Shown: positions 1 through 10,254, numbered from the stretch's first letter. The stretch: DNA of 64,000 nt from Tsukamurella paurometabola DSM 20162 (GCF_000092225.1 NC_014158.1:2666001-2730000); one strand, 5' to 3'. The notes: generated from the sequence alone by a model not told the origin. Made by a program: numbers and translations.

Positions 1-1705
1 CCCAGGAGATCTCGGTGCACGGCGCGTCGTCATCGGCGTAGGCGTCCCACCCCTGCCCCGCATGTCGCTGCACCCGGACGTAACTGTCGGGGATGACGCG
101 GTTCGGGTGCCCACAGCCGAACTCGACCGTCAACACCGGGTCCGACGGTGCCGGCGTGCGTACCGCAACCACGTGAACCGGTCGACGACGCGCGAATATC
201 GTTGAGCCGGAGGGGGAACCGATACGTGCAGCTCGGCGCGGTGTCGGCGCAGTACCCGGCGCGCTCGCGCGTCCGGCGGACATATCCGCGGCCAAACGCG
301 CCGCTGCCTCGATGAACGCAGCCAATTGGTTCCGTCCGAAGATCGTGCTGCCCGCCTCGTAGCGCTGCGCGTCGTACTCCTCCGCAGTGGTGAGGTAGTG
401 GGCGTAGCCGTTGGCGTATCCCTGAATCAGCACGGCCGACGCCAGAACCCCGAGTTCCGTTGCGACGGCGGTCCGTAACCGTGCCCCCGCCGTCACGGTG
501 ACTTCTACGGGCAGACAGACCAGGTACAGGTCGCCGATCCGGATGAGTTGTACGGGAAGGCGCTCCTGCACCCAGCCCAACGCTCCGACGGGGAGCAACA
601 TCTCCTTCGGTGCCTGCCGCGCTGCCAGCGCCGGGAATCGACGGTACAGAGCACGACTGAGGATGCCGATCGGATTGCCCAGCCCCTGCCGGAATGCAGC
701 GGATCCGATCCCATCGGTGGTGCCCGCCGCGAACGCCGCGCCGAGCACGGCGCGGCCGGTGGGCCCGTGCGCGGTGCGACACGCACCGAAGTCGATGTGG
801 CTGAGCCGGTGGTCGAGGACCGCCGGTTGCGGTTCCCCCGGCGCGGCGGCCAGGTCGCGGGCCACCGCGAGTTGACGGCGTCCGATCTCGGCGGTGTTGC
901 GGCGCTCGTCGTCGGTGGGACCGTGGCCGGCCGCCCCGTCGAGGTTGGGTGAGATGTCGCCGGAATTGGTCTGCGCGAACGCGGCGACGAAACCCGGTGC
1001 CGGCGATTCCCGTTCCCATGCCGCGGCGGCCCACCCCTTGTTGTCGGAACTGATCAGCCGGTTCGTGTTGGTCATCGAGGTGCAATGCACGGCGAACCAG
1101 TCGACAGCGGCGGCGAGTACACCGTCACGTTCGAACCGCAGCAGCGTGACGGCCGGATCGATTCGGCCGGGTAGCCGGTGCCGCTCGGGATTCCGGTCGA
1201 ACGATGTGGGACTGCGGTTCACCGAAGCGTCGTGCAACTGACCGCGAGCGATCGCGAGAGAGGTGGGGGCGAGCACGGATTCGGCGTCGAGGACGGCACG
1301 TACCACCCCGTCGACCAGCCGATCGAAGGTCCTGCGGTGCTGCCCGAGAGTGGTCACGTTGTACAACAGGTGCCTGCCGTGTCCGCCCGGCCCGCAGTGG
1401 GTATGGGTGGCGGTGAGCACCGTGTTCGCCGCGGTGAAGCGGCCTTCGGTGGCGGCGGCGAGCCGGTCGCTGATCTCGTCGACGGCCGCCTGGAAGAACA
1501 TGCCGATGTCGGCGACCACGTAGGCGATACGCCGATCCTCACCGCCGGGCCCGGGTGCGGCGAGGACGAACGCTCGGGCCCACTGCCGAGTGAGCAACCC
1601 GCGGCTGCGCTGCCCCGGCATGCCGTAACCCATCATGCCGACGCCCCACGGCTCGCCCGTGACGTCCACCTTCGCCCAGCCGGCGTGGTACCCGTTCTCG
1701 CTCAC
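1..1705 (-). CDS. Neutral/alkaline ceramidase (3' end outside window)
   Basis: Hydrolyses the amide bond of ceramide to sphingosine and fatty acid (family role). Reading from GTG at 1705, the protein shows the family hallmarks in order: the metal-site segment THTHCGPGGH (about residue 93), NRSPTSFDRNPE, WFAVHCTSMTNTNRLISSDN, the nucleophile segment NSGDISPN, and GYANGYAHYLTTAEEYDAQRYE. The start is firm because an in-frame TAG lies four codons upstream. No signal peptide is visible, unlike secreted Pseudomonas ceramidase, so it may be cytoplasmic or leave by another route. The frame stays open to base 1, so the C-terminus is missing. A homologous gene (Rv0669c) is known in M. tuberculosis. 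Family call is firm; substrate is inferred. Confidence 0.9.
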   Translation of the reverse strand, partial: MSENGYHAGWAKVDVTGEPWGVGMMGYGMPGQRSRGLLTRQWARAFVLAAPGPGGEDRRIAYVVADIGMFFQAAVDEISDRLAAATEGRFTAANTVLTATHTHCGPGGHGRHLLYNVTTLGQHRRTFDRLVDGVVRAVLDAESVLAPTSLAIARGQLHDASVNRSPTSFDRNPERHRLPGRIDPAVTLLRFERDGVLAAAVDWFAVHCTSMTNTNRLISSDNKGWAAAAWERESPAPGFVAAFAQTNSGDISPNLDGAAGHGPTDDERRNTAEIGRRQLAVARDLAAAPGEPQPAVLDHRLSHIDFGACRTAHGPTGRAVLGAAFAAGTTDGIGSAAFRQGLGNPIGILSRALYRRFPALAARQAPKEMLLPVGALGWVQERLPVQLIRIGDLYLVCLPVEVTVTAGARLRTAVATELGVLASAVLIQGYANGYAHYLTTAEEYDAQRYEAGSTIFGRNQLAAFIEAAARLAADMSAGRASAPGTAPTPRRAARIGSPSGSTIFARRRPVHVVAVRTPAPSDPVLTVEFGCGHPNRVIPDSYVRVQRHAGQGWDAYADDDAPCTEISW

Positions 1706-1736
1706 GGGGCGAGCCTAGTGGGCGGCGTATCGCCCC

Positions 1737-2306
1737 TCAGTCCAGAATGGGCGGCGCCGTCCGGGTCAGGCGCGGATCGGGCGCGACGCGACCGGCTCGC
1801 AGTGCGCCCAGCAGAACACGGCCCAGCGTGATCAATCCGGAGGGGCGCCGCAGGTCGAGACCGGCGATCAGCTGGCGGAGGATGGTCAACTGGTCGAAGT
1901 AGATCCGTTCCGCCACGAGGTTCTCCTGTTCGTCGAAGACGAAATAGGCGGTCATTCGGGTGCGGTGACGAGACCCGGTGGGCGGAATCGCGCCGAGTGG
2001 GCCCCGCTGCGTGCCCAGCAACCAGAACTCCACGATGACGGCGTCGACGGCATGCCGGACAGCGATGATCTCGTGGTTCTGGTCCGGGAAGGCCGTGCGG
2101 GTGTCGGCGTAGTACCGGCGCACATCGCGGTCACCGTCGTGCACCGTCATCTGCGCGATCAACTCGTAGTGCGGGTGCGGGAAGGTCGCGAGGGTGGCGT
2201 CCCAGTCCTGAGCGACCTCGTCGCGGAAGTGATCGAGGACGAGCTCTTCGCGGGCCCGGAGCACCTCCTCGGTCGGCAGGCGGAATCGTGATCGAGGTGT
2301 CGTCAT
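1737..2306 (-). CDS. SnoaL-like / NTF2-fold protein
   Basis: 189-residue protein of the SnoaL/NTF2-like fold, recognised by overall pattern: an N-terminal helix with LVLDHFRDEVAQDWDATLATF, then a strand-rich body with HPHYELIAQM, RRYYADTRTAFPDQNHEI and a final EERIYFDQ-type segment (VAERIYFDQLTILRQL). Such proteins are cyclases, isomerases or of unknown activity, so no reaction is assigned. ATG at 2306 is preferred over an upstream in-frame start because the extra 48 residues look like non-coding translation and would overlap the divergent TetR gene. It is divergent from that TetR gene with about 55 bp between them, so the regulator probably controls it. Confidence 0.75.
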   Translation of the reverse strand: MTTPRSRFRLPTEEVLRAREELVLDHFRDEVAQDWDATLATFPHPHYELIAQMTVHDGDRDVRRYYADTRTAFPDQNHEIIAVRHAVDAVIVEFWLLGTQRGPLGAIPPTGSRHRTRMTAYFVFDEQENLVAERIYFDQLTILRQLIAGLDLRRPSGLITLGRVLLGALRAGRVAPDPRLTRTAPPILD

Positions 2307-2362
2307 GCCGCCAACATAATTCCACGCCGTCGATTTATCTCGAATGCGGCACAATGACCTGC

Positions 2363-3073
2363 ATGTCCGCCACCAGCCCGCGCCGCGGGCGCCCGACGAA
2401 GGACGACACGCATTTGTCTCGGACCTCGATCGTCGACGCGGCGCTGGCACTCATCGACGCGGAAGGAATCGCGGCGGTCAGCATGCGCACGGTGGGACGC
2501 TCGCTGGGGGTGGATGCCAAGAGTCTGTATCACCACGTCGCGGGCAAAGAACAGTTGCTCGACGCCGTGGCCGAACGGCTGCTCGAGTCGGTCGAAGTCC
2601 ACCGCCCCACGGGCGACGTGCGCGCCGACCTCCGAGCGAACTCATGGGCATTCCGGAACGCCGCGATGGCGCACCCCCGGGCCGCCAGTCTGTTCCTCAC
2701 CCGGCGCGTGCAGACCCTCGCCGGCCTCGGGCCCGCTCAGTCGGTGCTCGACGTGCTGCTCACAGCCGGCTTCCCCGCTGATGAGGCCGTTCACCTGTTG
2801 CGGTCACTGCTCGCCATCATGATCGGGACGATGCTCCGCGAGGTGGAGTCCACGCCGACCTTCGGGGAGACCGACGATGACGCCATCGCCCAGCGCGAGG
2901 CCGCGCTCGCCGGCTCCGAGCTGTCCGCAGTACGGCTCGTCGCGGCCGACCTCGCGCGGTACGACCCGGAGACGGAGTTCGAGTACATGGTCGACCTGTG
3001 CGGTGACGCGGTGGTGGCCCGATGGGAGCGGCGCCGCGCGGAGGAGGGCCGGGCGGAGGAGGGCCGGGCGTAA
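2363..3073 (+). CDS. TetR-family transcriptional regulator
   Basis: N-terminal helix-turn-helix with the motif SMRTVGRSLGVDAKSLYHHV around residues 45-65, typical of TetR proteins. The following helical domain has the length of a TetR_C ligand-binding domain. About 236 residues from ATG 2363; an ATG three codons upstream (2354) is also possible and no clear Shine-Dalgarno decides between them. It is divergent from the SnoaL-like gene and converges on nhaA with a 7-bp gap. The C-terminus ends in a duplicated EEGRA unit encoded by a 15-bp tandem repeat. Ligand unknown. Confidence 0.88.
   Translation: MSATSPRRGRPTKDDTHLSRTSIVDAALALIDAEGIAAVSMRTVGRSLGVDAKSLYHHVAGKEQLLDAVAERLLESVEVHRPTGDVRADLRANSWAFRNAAMAHPRAASLFLTRRVQTLAGLGPAQSVLDVLLTAGFPADEAVHLLRSLLAIMIGTMLREVESTPTFGETDDDAIAQREAALAGSELSAVRLVAADLARYDPETEFEYMVDLCGDAVVARWERRRAEEGRAEEGRA
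3041..3070 (+). repeat. 15-bp perfect tandem duplication
   Basis: The 15-mer GAGGAGGGCCGGGCG occurs twice head to tail at the 3' end of the TetR gene, just before its TAA. It adds one EEGRA unit to the protein. A length-variable site by slippage is plausible. Confidence 0.9.
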
Positions 3074-3080
3074 GGACGCC

Positions 3081-4700
3081 TCAACGGCACCGGAGAATCG
3101 ACTCGACGGACCGACCGAGCGCGGTCAAGCGCACGATCAGCATCGCCGGCCGCTCTGTCCCGACCTCGAACGAGTCCACGATCGCACGGCCGGGCATGCC
3201 TCCCCGGGCAGCGGGCAGCGCAGACCGATGGGTCGCGGCGACGATCTGATGCTCCCCGGGCCGCACGGCGATCCGGATGCTTCCGTCAGCCGGGACCCGC
3301 ACCGCCTCGCCCTCGACCTCGACCCACGCCTCGCGGCGCACCAGCCGCCTCAGCCACCGAGCCGGTGTGGGGACGAACGCCGTCACGATCAGCTGCGCGG
3401 TGCGCTCACCGCTCGAGGTATGCAGGGCCGTAACCGTATCCGCATCCGCATCCGCGAGCCGGCGGTAGCCGCGGTTGCGGGCGGCGAGGATCGCACCCGC
3501 CGCCAGGGCCGCCGCGGTCGACGCGAGCAGGATCGCCAGTTTCGCGACAGCGAGTTGCTCCGCCGACTCCGTGAAACTGAGCTCGGCGATCAGCAGCGAG
3601 ACCGTGAATCCGATTCCGGCGAGCAGGGACACCGCCAGTAGGTCGATCCAGCGCACCGCCGGGTCGAGGCTGCTGCGGGTCAGTTTCGTCACCAACCAGG
3701 TGGCACAGAGGATTCCCACGGGCTTGCCCACCACGAGCCCGGCGACGATGCCGAGGAAGATCGGATCCGTGACTGCCTCCGCACCGACGCCGGACAGCGA
3801 GACGCCGGCGGCGAGGAACGCGAACACCGGTACCGCGAAGCCCGCTGAGAGCGGGCGGAACCGATGCTCGAACTCCTCGGCGAGGCCGGTGTCGGGCCCA
3901 CCGCGAAGTACCGGGACGGCGAATCCGAGCAGGACCCCGGCGATGGTGGCATGAATCCCCGAGGCGTGGACCAGGGTCCAGAACGTGAAGCCGATGGGCA
4001 ACAGGATCAGCCAGGCGGCTCCGTGATGTCGCGAGAAGAAGCCGGCGTAACGGTGGGTGAGGAACGCGAACAAGGCGAGCGGGATCGCACTCCACACCAA
4101 CGGAATCCACCCCACCTTCTCGGTGTAGGCGATCGCGATGATCACGATGGCGAGAAGATCGTCAACGACCGCGAGGGTGAGCAGGAACAGCCGCAGCGCG
4201 GCAGGCAAGTGCGATCCGACCACCGCCAGCACCGCGACGGCGAAGGCGATGTCGGTGGCGGTCGGGATGGCCCATCCCGCGCCACCGGGCCCGCCGGCAT
4301 TGAGCGCAAGGTAGATCAGGGCGGGTACCGCGGCACCGCCGATCGCGGCGACCACGGGGACGATGGCCGTCCGGGGCGAACGCAGCTCTCCGGAGGTGAG
4401 CTCACGTTTGAGTTCGAGTCCGACGAGGAAGAAGAAGATCGCGAGGAGCCCGTCGGAAGCCCACTGTCCGAGCGTGAGGTCGAGCTTGAAGGGGGCGTAG
4501 CCGACCACGGTGCCGCGCAGTGATTCGTATGTGGGTGCAAGCCCCGTGTTGGCGGCGACGAGCGCGGCCACTGCGGCGACGACGAGAAGAAGGCCGCCCA
4601 CCGCCTCTTTGCGCAGCAACGTGCTGACACGGGAAGTCTCCGTGGGTGATCCACGACGGAAAAGGACGAGGCCGCGCAGAGGCGCGTTCGATCGAGGCAT
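3081..4700 (-). CDS. nhaA: NhaA-type Na+/H+ antiporter with C-terminal extension
   Basis: Exchanges external H+ for internal Na+ or Li+ at the inner membrane. The conserved motif TATDIAFA (Asp150) and the Asp-Asp pair VVDDLLAI (Asp180-Asp181) correspond to the E. coli NhaA residues D133, D163 and D164. About twelve membrane segments span residues 30-405. The protein is 539 residues, well above the usual 390-430. From about residue 409 it carries a soluble tail of 131 residues, rich in beta-type sequence (VEVEGEAVRVPADGSIRIAV), preceded by an ADADAD repeat. The tail's role is unknown; a regulatory or ion-sensing domain is a guess. Confidence 0.9.
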   Translation of the reverse strand: MPRSNAPLRGLVLFRRGSPTETSRVSTLLRKEAVGGLLLVVAAVAALVAANTGLAPTYESLRGTVVGYAPFKLDLTLGQWASDGLLAIFFFLVGLELKRELTSGELRSPRTAIVPVVAAIGGAAVPALIYLALNAGGPGGAGWAIPTATDIAFAVAVLAVVGSHLPAALRLFLLTLAVVDDLLAIVIIAIAYTEKVGWIPLVWSAIPLALFAFLTHRYAGFFSRHHGAAWLILLPIGFTFWTLVHASGIHATIAGVLLGFAVPVLRGGPDTGLAEEFEHRFRPLSAGFAVPVFAFLAAGVSLSGVGAEAVTDPIFLGIVAGLVVGKPVGILCATWLVTKLTRSSLDPAVRWIDLLAVSLLAGIGFTVSLLIAELSFTESAEQLAVAKLAILLASTAAALAAGAILAARNRGYRRLADADADTVTALHTSSGERTAQLIVTAFVPTPARWLRRLVRREAWVEVEGEAVRVPADGSIRIAVRPGEHQIVAATHRSALPAARGGMPGRAIVDSFEVGTERPAMLIVRLTALGRSVESILRCR

Positions 4701-4826
4701 GGGAAAGCGATCCTTCGGGATTCGGCGACGAATGACATGCCGACCAGACTTCCCGGCGCTCCGGGGTTCACCTTACCAAATCTTTGCACAGTGCGTTAGT
4801 CGCGCTGCGCGATCCCCGCAGGCGCG

Positions 4827-6800
4827 TCAGCCGATTCGCAAGGGGTCCATCTGGATTCGCACCGGCGAGCCCTCTCGGCGCAGACTCCGGCCGACCTGGG
4901 CCCGGAACACGGCCTGCGCCAGGGCACGACCATCCCTGCGCGGCACCCGGATCAGCACCCGCATCGGCGGCGAACCTTCGTCGGGAGCGCCGGGCACGCG
5001 CACGCCCGGCGGCAGGCCGACCGGGCCGAGGATCTCGGCGCCCGGGGGCAGTTCCGCAGTCTCGGCGACCGCGACCACGTCGCTCTCCGCACCGTCGAGC
5101 GCCGCCAGGTGCGCCGCCGGCGGAAAACCGACCACCGCCCGCTCGGCCAGCTCGGACGCCGCAAACCCTGCGGCGTCCCAACGGATCAGGGCTTGTACCG
5201 CGGGAATCGAAGCATCGGCGCCGCACACCACGGTGCCGTCTGCGGCGACCAGCGCGGCGGCGTTCATCCAGCGGCGCACAGTCTCCTCCCCCGCGCGCAG
5301 ATCCGCGCGGCCCAGGAGCAGCCAGCCGTCGAGCAGGAGCGCCGCGCCGTAGCCGTGCTCGACGACAGGCTCAGCACCGGGCGTAGCCACCACGAGTCTG
5401 CGTCCCCCCGGAACCTCGGCCAGCACATGCTCACCACCAGACATGGTCACGGCTGCTCCCGGGAAGGCGCGGCCGAGCTCCTCGGCGGTGCGCGAGGCCC
5501 CCACGATCACCGCGCGCATCGTGGTACCGCCGCAGGCGGGGCAGCGATATCCCGCATCGGGACGGTCGCACCAGCGGCAACGCAGCACCCCACCCGCCGC
5601 CTGCTCCAGCGGGCCGTGACAGCGGCGGCATCGGGCCGGGGTCCGACAGCGCTCACAGGACATGGCCGGGGCATAACCTCGCCGCGGAACTTGCACCAGC
5701 ACAGGCCTTTCGGCATCCAGTGCGGCGCGCGCAGCAGCAAAAGCCGCGGCCGGAAGGCGAGCCGATCGGGCAAGCGGATCGCGCGCGAGCTCGAAATCCG
5801 AATCAGCCACGCCGATGATCCGCGGCGACCGCTCGCGCACCCGCTCGCGTGGCGCGGTGACCTCGGCCGCCCATCCCGCATCCAGCAGGGCCTGCGCCTC
5901 CGGGGTCCGGGCGAAACCGCCGATCACCAACGCAGCGCCCTCCTGGTGTGCGCGCAGCGCGAGCACCTCCCGGGTGTGCGGGTAGGGAGCCCGTGGCTCG
6001 ACGAAGGACTCGTCGCCGTCGTCCCACAGCACGAGCAGGCCCGGATTCGCCAGAGGCACGAAGGCGGCGCTGCGGGTCCCGATCACCAGTGAGGTACGCC
6101 CGAGAAGTGCTGTCAGCCATCGTCGGTACCGAGCGGAGGGGCCGAGGCCCGCAGCGAGCACGGTCGGCTTGAGGTCCGCGCATGCGGCGGCGAGCCGGTC
6201 GAGGTCCGCCTGATCCGGCACCACGAGCAGTGCCGATCGACCGGACTCTATGACCGCCGCCGCGAGCTCGGCCAACCGCGCCGCCCAGTCCTCACCCGGC
6301 AATGCCTGCCAGACGGCGTGGGGCGCACGCCCGGCGAGCGCCGCGGCGACGAATTGTTCACCGTGGGTGTATTCGGCGAGCGCCGCAACCACCTCGGGCG
6401 GCTCGGGTGGTGCGGGCGGCTCGGCCTTGAGCAGATCCTTCTCCACCCGGGCGTGCCGCGGCGGAATCGCCAGACGCAGTACATCGGCGCGAGTACCGGC
6501 GTATCTGGTCGCGACCTCGGTGACGAGCCGCAGCACCGGCGGTGTGAGCACCGGGAGCGGCGAGACCACACGGTCGAGCCGGGCCAGCTTGCCGTCGTGA
6601 TCGGACCGAGGCAACCGCTCCAGCAGGTAGCCGTCGACCAGCCGTCCCGAAAAGCGCACCCGCACCCGCACGCCGGGTTGCGCGTCGGCGTCGAACTCCG
6701 GTGGCACCAGGTAGTCGAACTCGCGGTCCAGATGGCTCACCTGGAGCAGCGGCAGCACCCGCGCGATGGGCAACTCGACGGGGGTCGGCGCAGCGTCCAC
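4827..6800 (-). CDS. priA: Primosomal protein N' (PriA), helicase-degenerate form
   Basis: Replication-restart protein. The N-terminal DNA-binding domain is clear (HLDREFDYLVPPEFDADAQPG, around residues 22-42). A zinc-binding region follows with eight cysteines arranged C-x2-C-x5-C-x2-C and C-x2-C-x8-C-x2-C around residues 383-425. The ATPase motifs are missing: the Walker A position reads QALPGEDWAAR instead of GxTGSGKT, and the DEAH position reads WDDGDE. This agrees with the known actinobacterial PriA type, thought to lack helicase activity. 657 residues, 17 bp downstream of metK and probably cotranscribed. Confidence 0.9.
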   Translation of the reverse strand: MDAAPTPVELPIARVLPLLQVSHLDREFDYLVPPEFDADAQPGVRVRVRFSGRLVDGYLLERLPRSDHDGKLARLDRVVSPLPVLTPPVLRLVTEVATRYAGTRADVLRLAIPPRHARVEKDLLKAEPPAPPEPPEVVAALAEYTHGEQFVAAALAGRAPHAVWQALPGEDWAARLAELAAAVIESGRSALLVVPDQADLDRLAAACADLKPTVLAAGLGPSARYRRWLTALLGRTSLVIGTRSAAFVPLANPGLLVLWDDGDESFVEPRAPYPHTREVLALRAHQEGAALVIGGFARTPEAQALLDAGWAAEVTAPRERVRERSPRIIGVADSDFELARDPLARSARLPAAAFAAARAALDAERPVLVQVPRRGYAPAMSCERCRTPARCRRCHGPLEQAAGGVLRCRWCDRPDAGYRCPACGGTTMRAVIVGASRTAEELGRAFPGAAVTMSGGEHVLAEVPGGRRLVVATPGAEPVVEHGYGAALLLDGWLLLGRADLRAGEETVRRWMNAAALVAADGTVVCGADASIPAVQALIRWDAAGFAASELAERAVVGFPPAAHLAALDGAESDVVAVAETAELPPGAEILGPVGLPPGVRVPGAPDEGSPPMRVLIRVPRRDGRALAQAVFRAQVGRSLRREGSPVRIQMDPLRIG

Positions 6801-6817
6801 CGCTGTAGACGGAGCGG

Positions 6818-8041
6818 TCAGATGCCCGCCACGGAGCGGAGCGCGTCCGCGCGTCCGGTGTGCTCCCAGGGCAGGTCGATGTCGGTGCGGCCGAAGTGGC
6901 CGTACGCCGCCGTAGGCGCGTAGATCGGCCGCAGCAGGTCCAGGTCGTTGATGATCGCGCGCGGCCGCAGATCGAAGACCTCGGTGATCGCCTGCTGGAT
7001 CTTCTGCGGATCGACCTGCTCGGTACCGAACGTCTCGACGAACAGTCCGACCGGCGCCGCCTTACCGATGGCGTAGGCGACCTGCACCTCGATCCGCTCG
7101 GCCAGCCCGGCGGCAACGGCGTTCTTGGCCACCCACCGCATCGCGTACGCCGCGCTGCGGTCCACCTTCGACGGATCCTTGCCCGAGAAGGCACCGCCAC
7201 CGTGACGGGCCATACCGCCGTAGGTGTCGACGATGATCTTGCGACCCGTGAGCCCGGCATCGCCCATCGGACCGCCGAGCACGAACTTGCCGGTGGGGTT
7301 CACCAGCAGCCGCACATCGGAGGTGTCCAGGCTGGGCAGGTTCAGATCGGCGATCACCGAACCGAGCACGTGCTCGCGCAGGTCCGGGGTGAGCATCCCA
7401 TCGATGTCGATATCGGCGGCATGCTGGCTGGAGATGACCACCGTGTCCAGGCGCACCGGCTGCTCTCCGGCGTACTCGATCGTGACCTGAGTCTTACCGT
7501 CCGGGCGCAGATACGGCAGCGTGCCGTTCTTGCGGACCTCGGTGAGCCGACGCGAGAGCCGGTGCGCCAGCGAGATCGGTAGCGGCATGAGCTCCGGGGT
7601 GTCCGAGCACGCGTAACCGAACATCAGGCCCTGATCGCCCGCACCCTGCGCGTCGATCTCATCGTCGGCGCCGTCGACCCGGTGCTCGTAGGCCCGGTCG
7701 ACGCCCTGGGCGATCTCGGGGCTCTGCGCGCCGATCGCGATGTTCACGCCGCACGAGTTGCCGTCGAAGCCCTTCGCGGAGCTGTCGTAGCCGATCTCGA
7801 GCACCTTGTCCCGCACGATGTGCGGGATATCGGCCCACGCGCTGGTGGTGACCTCACCGGCGACGTGCACCTGGCCGGTAGTCACCAGCGTCTCGACCGC
7901 GACGCGGGAGGTGGGGTCCTCCGTCAGCAGTGCATCGAGGATGGAATCCGAGATGGCGTCACAGATCTTGTCCGGGTGGCCCTCGGTGACCGATTCACTG
8001 GTGAACAGGCGATGGGCGGAATTGGCGAACCCAGAAACCAC
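6818..8041 (-). CDS. metK: S-adenosylmethionine synthetase
   Basis: Makes S-adenosylmethionine from methionine and ATP. Clear family motifs: GHPDK at residues 21-25, and GGGAFSGKD in the glycine-rich phosphate loop region. 407 residues, normal length. It lies between coaBC (35 bp upstream) and priA (17 bp downstream) in the conserved mycobacterial order. No SAM riboswitch was seen in the short upstream gap. Confidence 0.97.
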   Translation of the reverse strand: MVSGFANSAHRLFTSESVTEGHPDKICDAISDSILDALLTEDPTSRVAVETLVTTGQVHVAGEVTTSAWADIPHIVRDKVLEIGYDSSAKGFDGNSCGVNIAIGAQSPEIAQGVDRAYEHRVDGADDEIDAQGAGDQGLMFGYACSDTPELMPLPISLAHRLSRRLTEVRKNGTLPYLRPDGKTQVTIEYAGEQPVRLDTVVISSQHAADIDIDGMLTPDLREHVLGSVIADLNLPSLDTSDVRLLVNPTGKFVLGGPMGDAGLTGRKIIVDTYGGMARHGGGAFSGKDPSKVDRSAAYAMRWVAKNAVAAGLAERIEVQVAYAIGKAAPVGLFVETFGTEQVDPQKIQQAITEVFDLRPRAIINDLDLLRPIYAPTAAYGHFGRTDIDLPWEHTGRADALRSVAGI

Positions 8042-8076
8042 GACGGTGTCCTCTCCTTGGTGTGCGACTTTTCAAC

Positions 8077-9315
8077 CTAGCGGGCGGCACCGACGCGGGC
8101 TACGGCCGCGTCCAGTATCCGAGCCGCCATGGCCATCTTCGAGCCGAGCGGGAGTGCGGTCTCGTTGCCGTCGGCGCCCAGTAGCCAGCCCGAGTTCTCA
8201 TCGACCTCGAAGGCCCGGCCGTCTCCGACGGCATTGAGTACGAGCAGGTCACAGCCTTTGCGGCGCAGTTTGGCGCGGCCGTAGTCCAGCACACTGCCCT
8301 GCGCATCGCCGGTCTCGGCGGCGAAGCCGACGATGACCGAATCAGCCCGGACTCCGCCGTCCCTGCGGGACTGGACCAGGCCTGCGAGCACATCCGGGTT
8401 TTCGATCATCGTGATCGTCTCCAGAGCGTCGCTGCGGCCGTCGGCACCCTTCTTCAGTTTGGTCTGGGCGATCTCCGCAGGCCGGTAATCCGCGACGGCG
8501 GCGGCCATGATCACCAGATCGGCCCCGGCGGCGTGCTCTGCCATCGCGGCCTGGAGGTCCAGGGCCGAGGCGATCCGGACCACGTCGACCGCGGGCGGAT
8601 CGGGAAGCCCGATGGTGTTGCCCGCCACCAGGGTGACGTGAGCGCCGCGCTGCGCGGCGAGCCGGGCCAGCGCATAGCCCTGCTTGCCGGAACTGCGGTT
8701 GGTGAGATAGCGGACGGGATCAAGGGCCTCTTTGGTACCGCCGGCCGAGATCACCACCCGCCGGCCTTCGAGATCCCGGGCGAGGGCGCCGGGATGTTCC
8801 AGGAGCACGTCGGCCAGGGCGGCGATCTGATCGGGCTCGGGCAGCCGCCCGGCGCCGGTGTCTTTGCCGGTGAGCCGGCCGGAGGCGGGTTCGATAACAG
8901 TGGCGCCGTGTGCGCGGAGGGTCGCGACGTTCGCGCGGGTCGCGGGATGCTCCCACATCTCGGTATGCATCGCGGGAGCGAAGACGACGGGGCACCGCGC
9001 GGTGAGCAGTGTGGCAGTGAGCAGGTCGTCGGCACGCCCCTGGGCGGCGCGGGCCAGCAGGTCCGCGGTGGCGGGGGCGATCACGACGAGATCGGCCTCC
9101 TGGCCGAGCCGCACGTGCGGCACCTCGGGGATCGACTCGAAGACGCCCGTCTGTACAGGCTGCCCCGACAGTGCCTCGAACGTAGCGGCGCCGACGAACT
9201 TCAGCGCGGATTCGGTGGGGATGACCCGCACCTGATGACCCGCCTCGGTGAAGTGCCGGATCAGGGCGCACGCCTTGTACGCGGCGATCCCCCCGCCGAC
9301 CCCGACGATGATCAT
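8077..9315 (-). CDS. coaBC: Bifunctional phosphopantothenoylcysteine decarboxylase / synthetase
   Basis: Two steps of coenzyme A synthesis: CoaB joins cysteine to 4'-phosphopantothenate and CoaC decarboxylates the product. The N-terminal flavin (CoaC) domain has VGGGIAAYKACALIR and the catalytic-His segment VPHVRLG (about residue 71). The C-terminal CoaB domain has SAGGTKEALDPVR and NRSSGKQGYALA. 412 residues, full-length fusion. Eleven bases after rpoZ, so part of the same transcript. Confidence 0.96.
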   Translation of the reverse strand: MIIVGVGGGIAAYKACALIRHFTEAGHQVRVIPTESALKFVGAATFEALSGQPVQTGVFESIPEVPHVRLGQEADLVVIAPATADLLARAAQGRADDLLTATLLTARCPVVFAPAMHTEMWEHPATRANVATLRAHGATVIEPASGRLTGKDTGAGRLPEPDQIAALADVLLEHPGALARDLEGRRVVISAGGTKEALDPVRYLTNRSSGKQGYALARLAAQRGAHVTLVAGNTIGLPDPPAVDVVRIASALDLQAAMAEHAAGADLVIMAAAVADYRPAEIAQTKLKKGADGRSDALETITMIENPDVLAGLVQSRRDGGVRADSVIVGFAAETGDAQGSVLDYGRAKLRRKGCDLLVLNAVGDGRAFEVDENSGWLLGADGNETALPLGSKMAMAARILDAAVARVGAAR

Positions 9316-9326
9316 GGGCGCTTAGC

Positions 9327-9614
<288 letters not shown>

Positions 9615-9649
9615 TCAGGTAGCGAAAAAGTTCTCAAGTCGAACCGAGT

Positions 9650-10246
9650 CTACGCGTCGCGCGCGACAGGGCCGACCAGTAAGGATACCAACTCGGCCAC
9701 GGCGCGGTCCAAGTCGTCGTTCACGACGACCGCGTCGTAGTCGTCACGGGTCGCCATTTCGGCCCGCGCAGTCTCGAGCCGGCGGTCGATCACCTCGGGG
9801 CTCTCGGTCCCCCGGCCACGCAGGCGGCGCTCCAGCTCGGCCCAGCTGGGCGGGCTCAGGAACACGGTGACGGCCTCGGGGAGGGCGGCCTTCACACTCT
9901 CCGCGCCGGCGGGGTCGACCTCGACCAGCACCGGGCGTCCAGCTTCCAGAGCCTGGTAGACCGGCTTGGACGGGGTGCCCGAGCGCTGCAGTCCACCGTG
10001 GATCTCGGCCCACTCCAAGAGGTCGCCGTCGGCGATCAGCCGGTCGAAGCCGTGATCGCCCACGAAGTGGTAGTCGCGGCCGTCCACCTCACCGGGGCGC
10101 GGATCGCGCGTGGTGGCGGACACCGAGAAGAACAGGTCGGGCACTTCCTTGCGGAGCCGGCCGACAACGGATGACTTACCAACGGCGGAGGGGCCGACCA
10201 GTACCACCAGTCGGCCCCTCCGGCCTGCGGGAACTACTCCGGACAC
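9650..10246 (-). CDS. gmk: Guanylate kinase
   Basis: Phosphorylates GMP to GDP with ATP. P-loop [11 protein letters not shown] at residues 18-28, then the GMP-binding segment [19 protein letters not shown]. 198 residues from a GTG start at 10246, eight bases after the mihF stop. Normal length. Confidence 0.96.
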   Translation of the reverse strand: MSGVVPAGRRGRLVVLVGPSAVGKSSVVGRLRKEVPDLFFSVSATTRDPRPGEVDGRDYHFVGDHGFDRLIADGDLLEWAEIHGGLQRSGTPSKPVYQALEAGRPVLVEVDPAGAESVKAALPEAVTVFLSPPSWAELERRLRGRGTESPEVIDRRLETARAEMATRDDYDAVVVNDDLDRAVAELVSLLVGPVARDA

Positions 10247-10254
10247 GTGATGTG

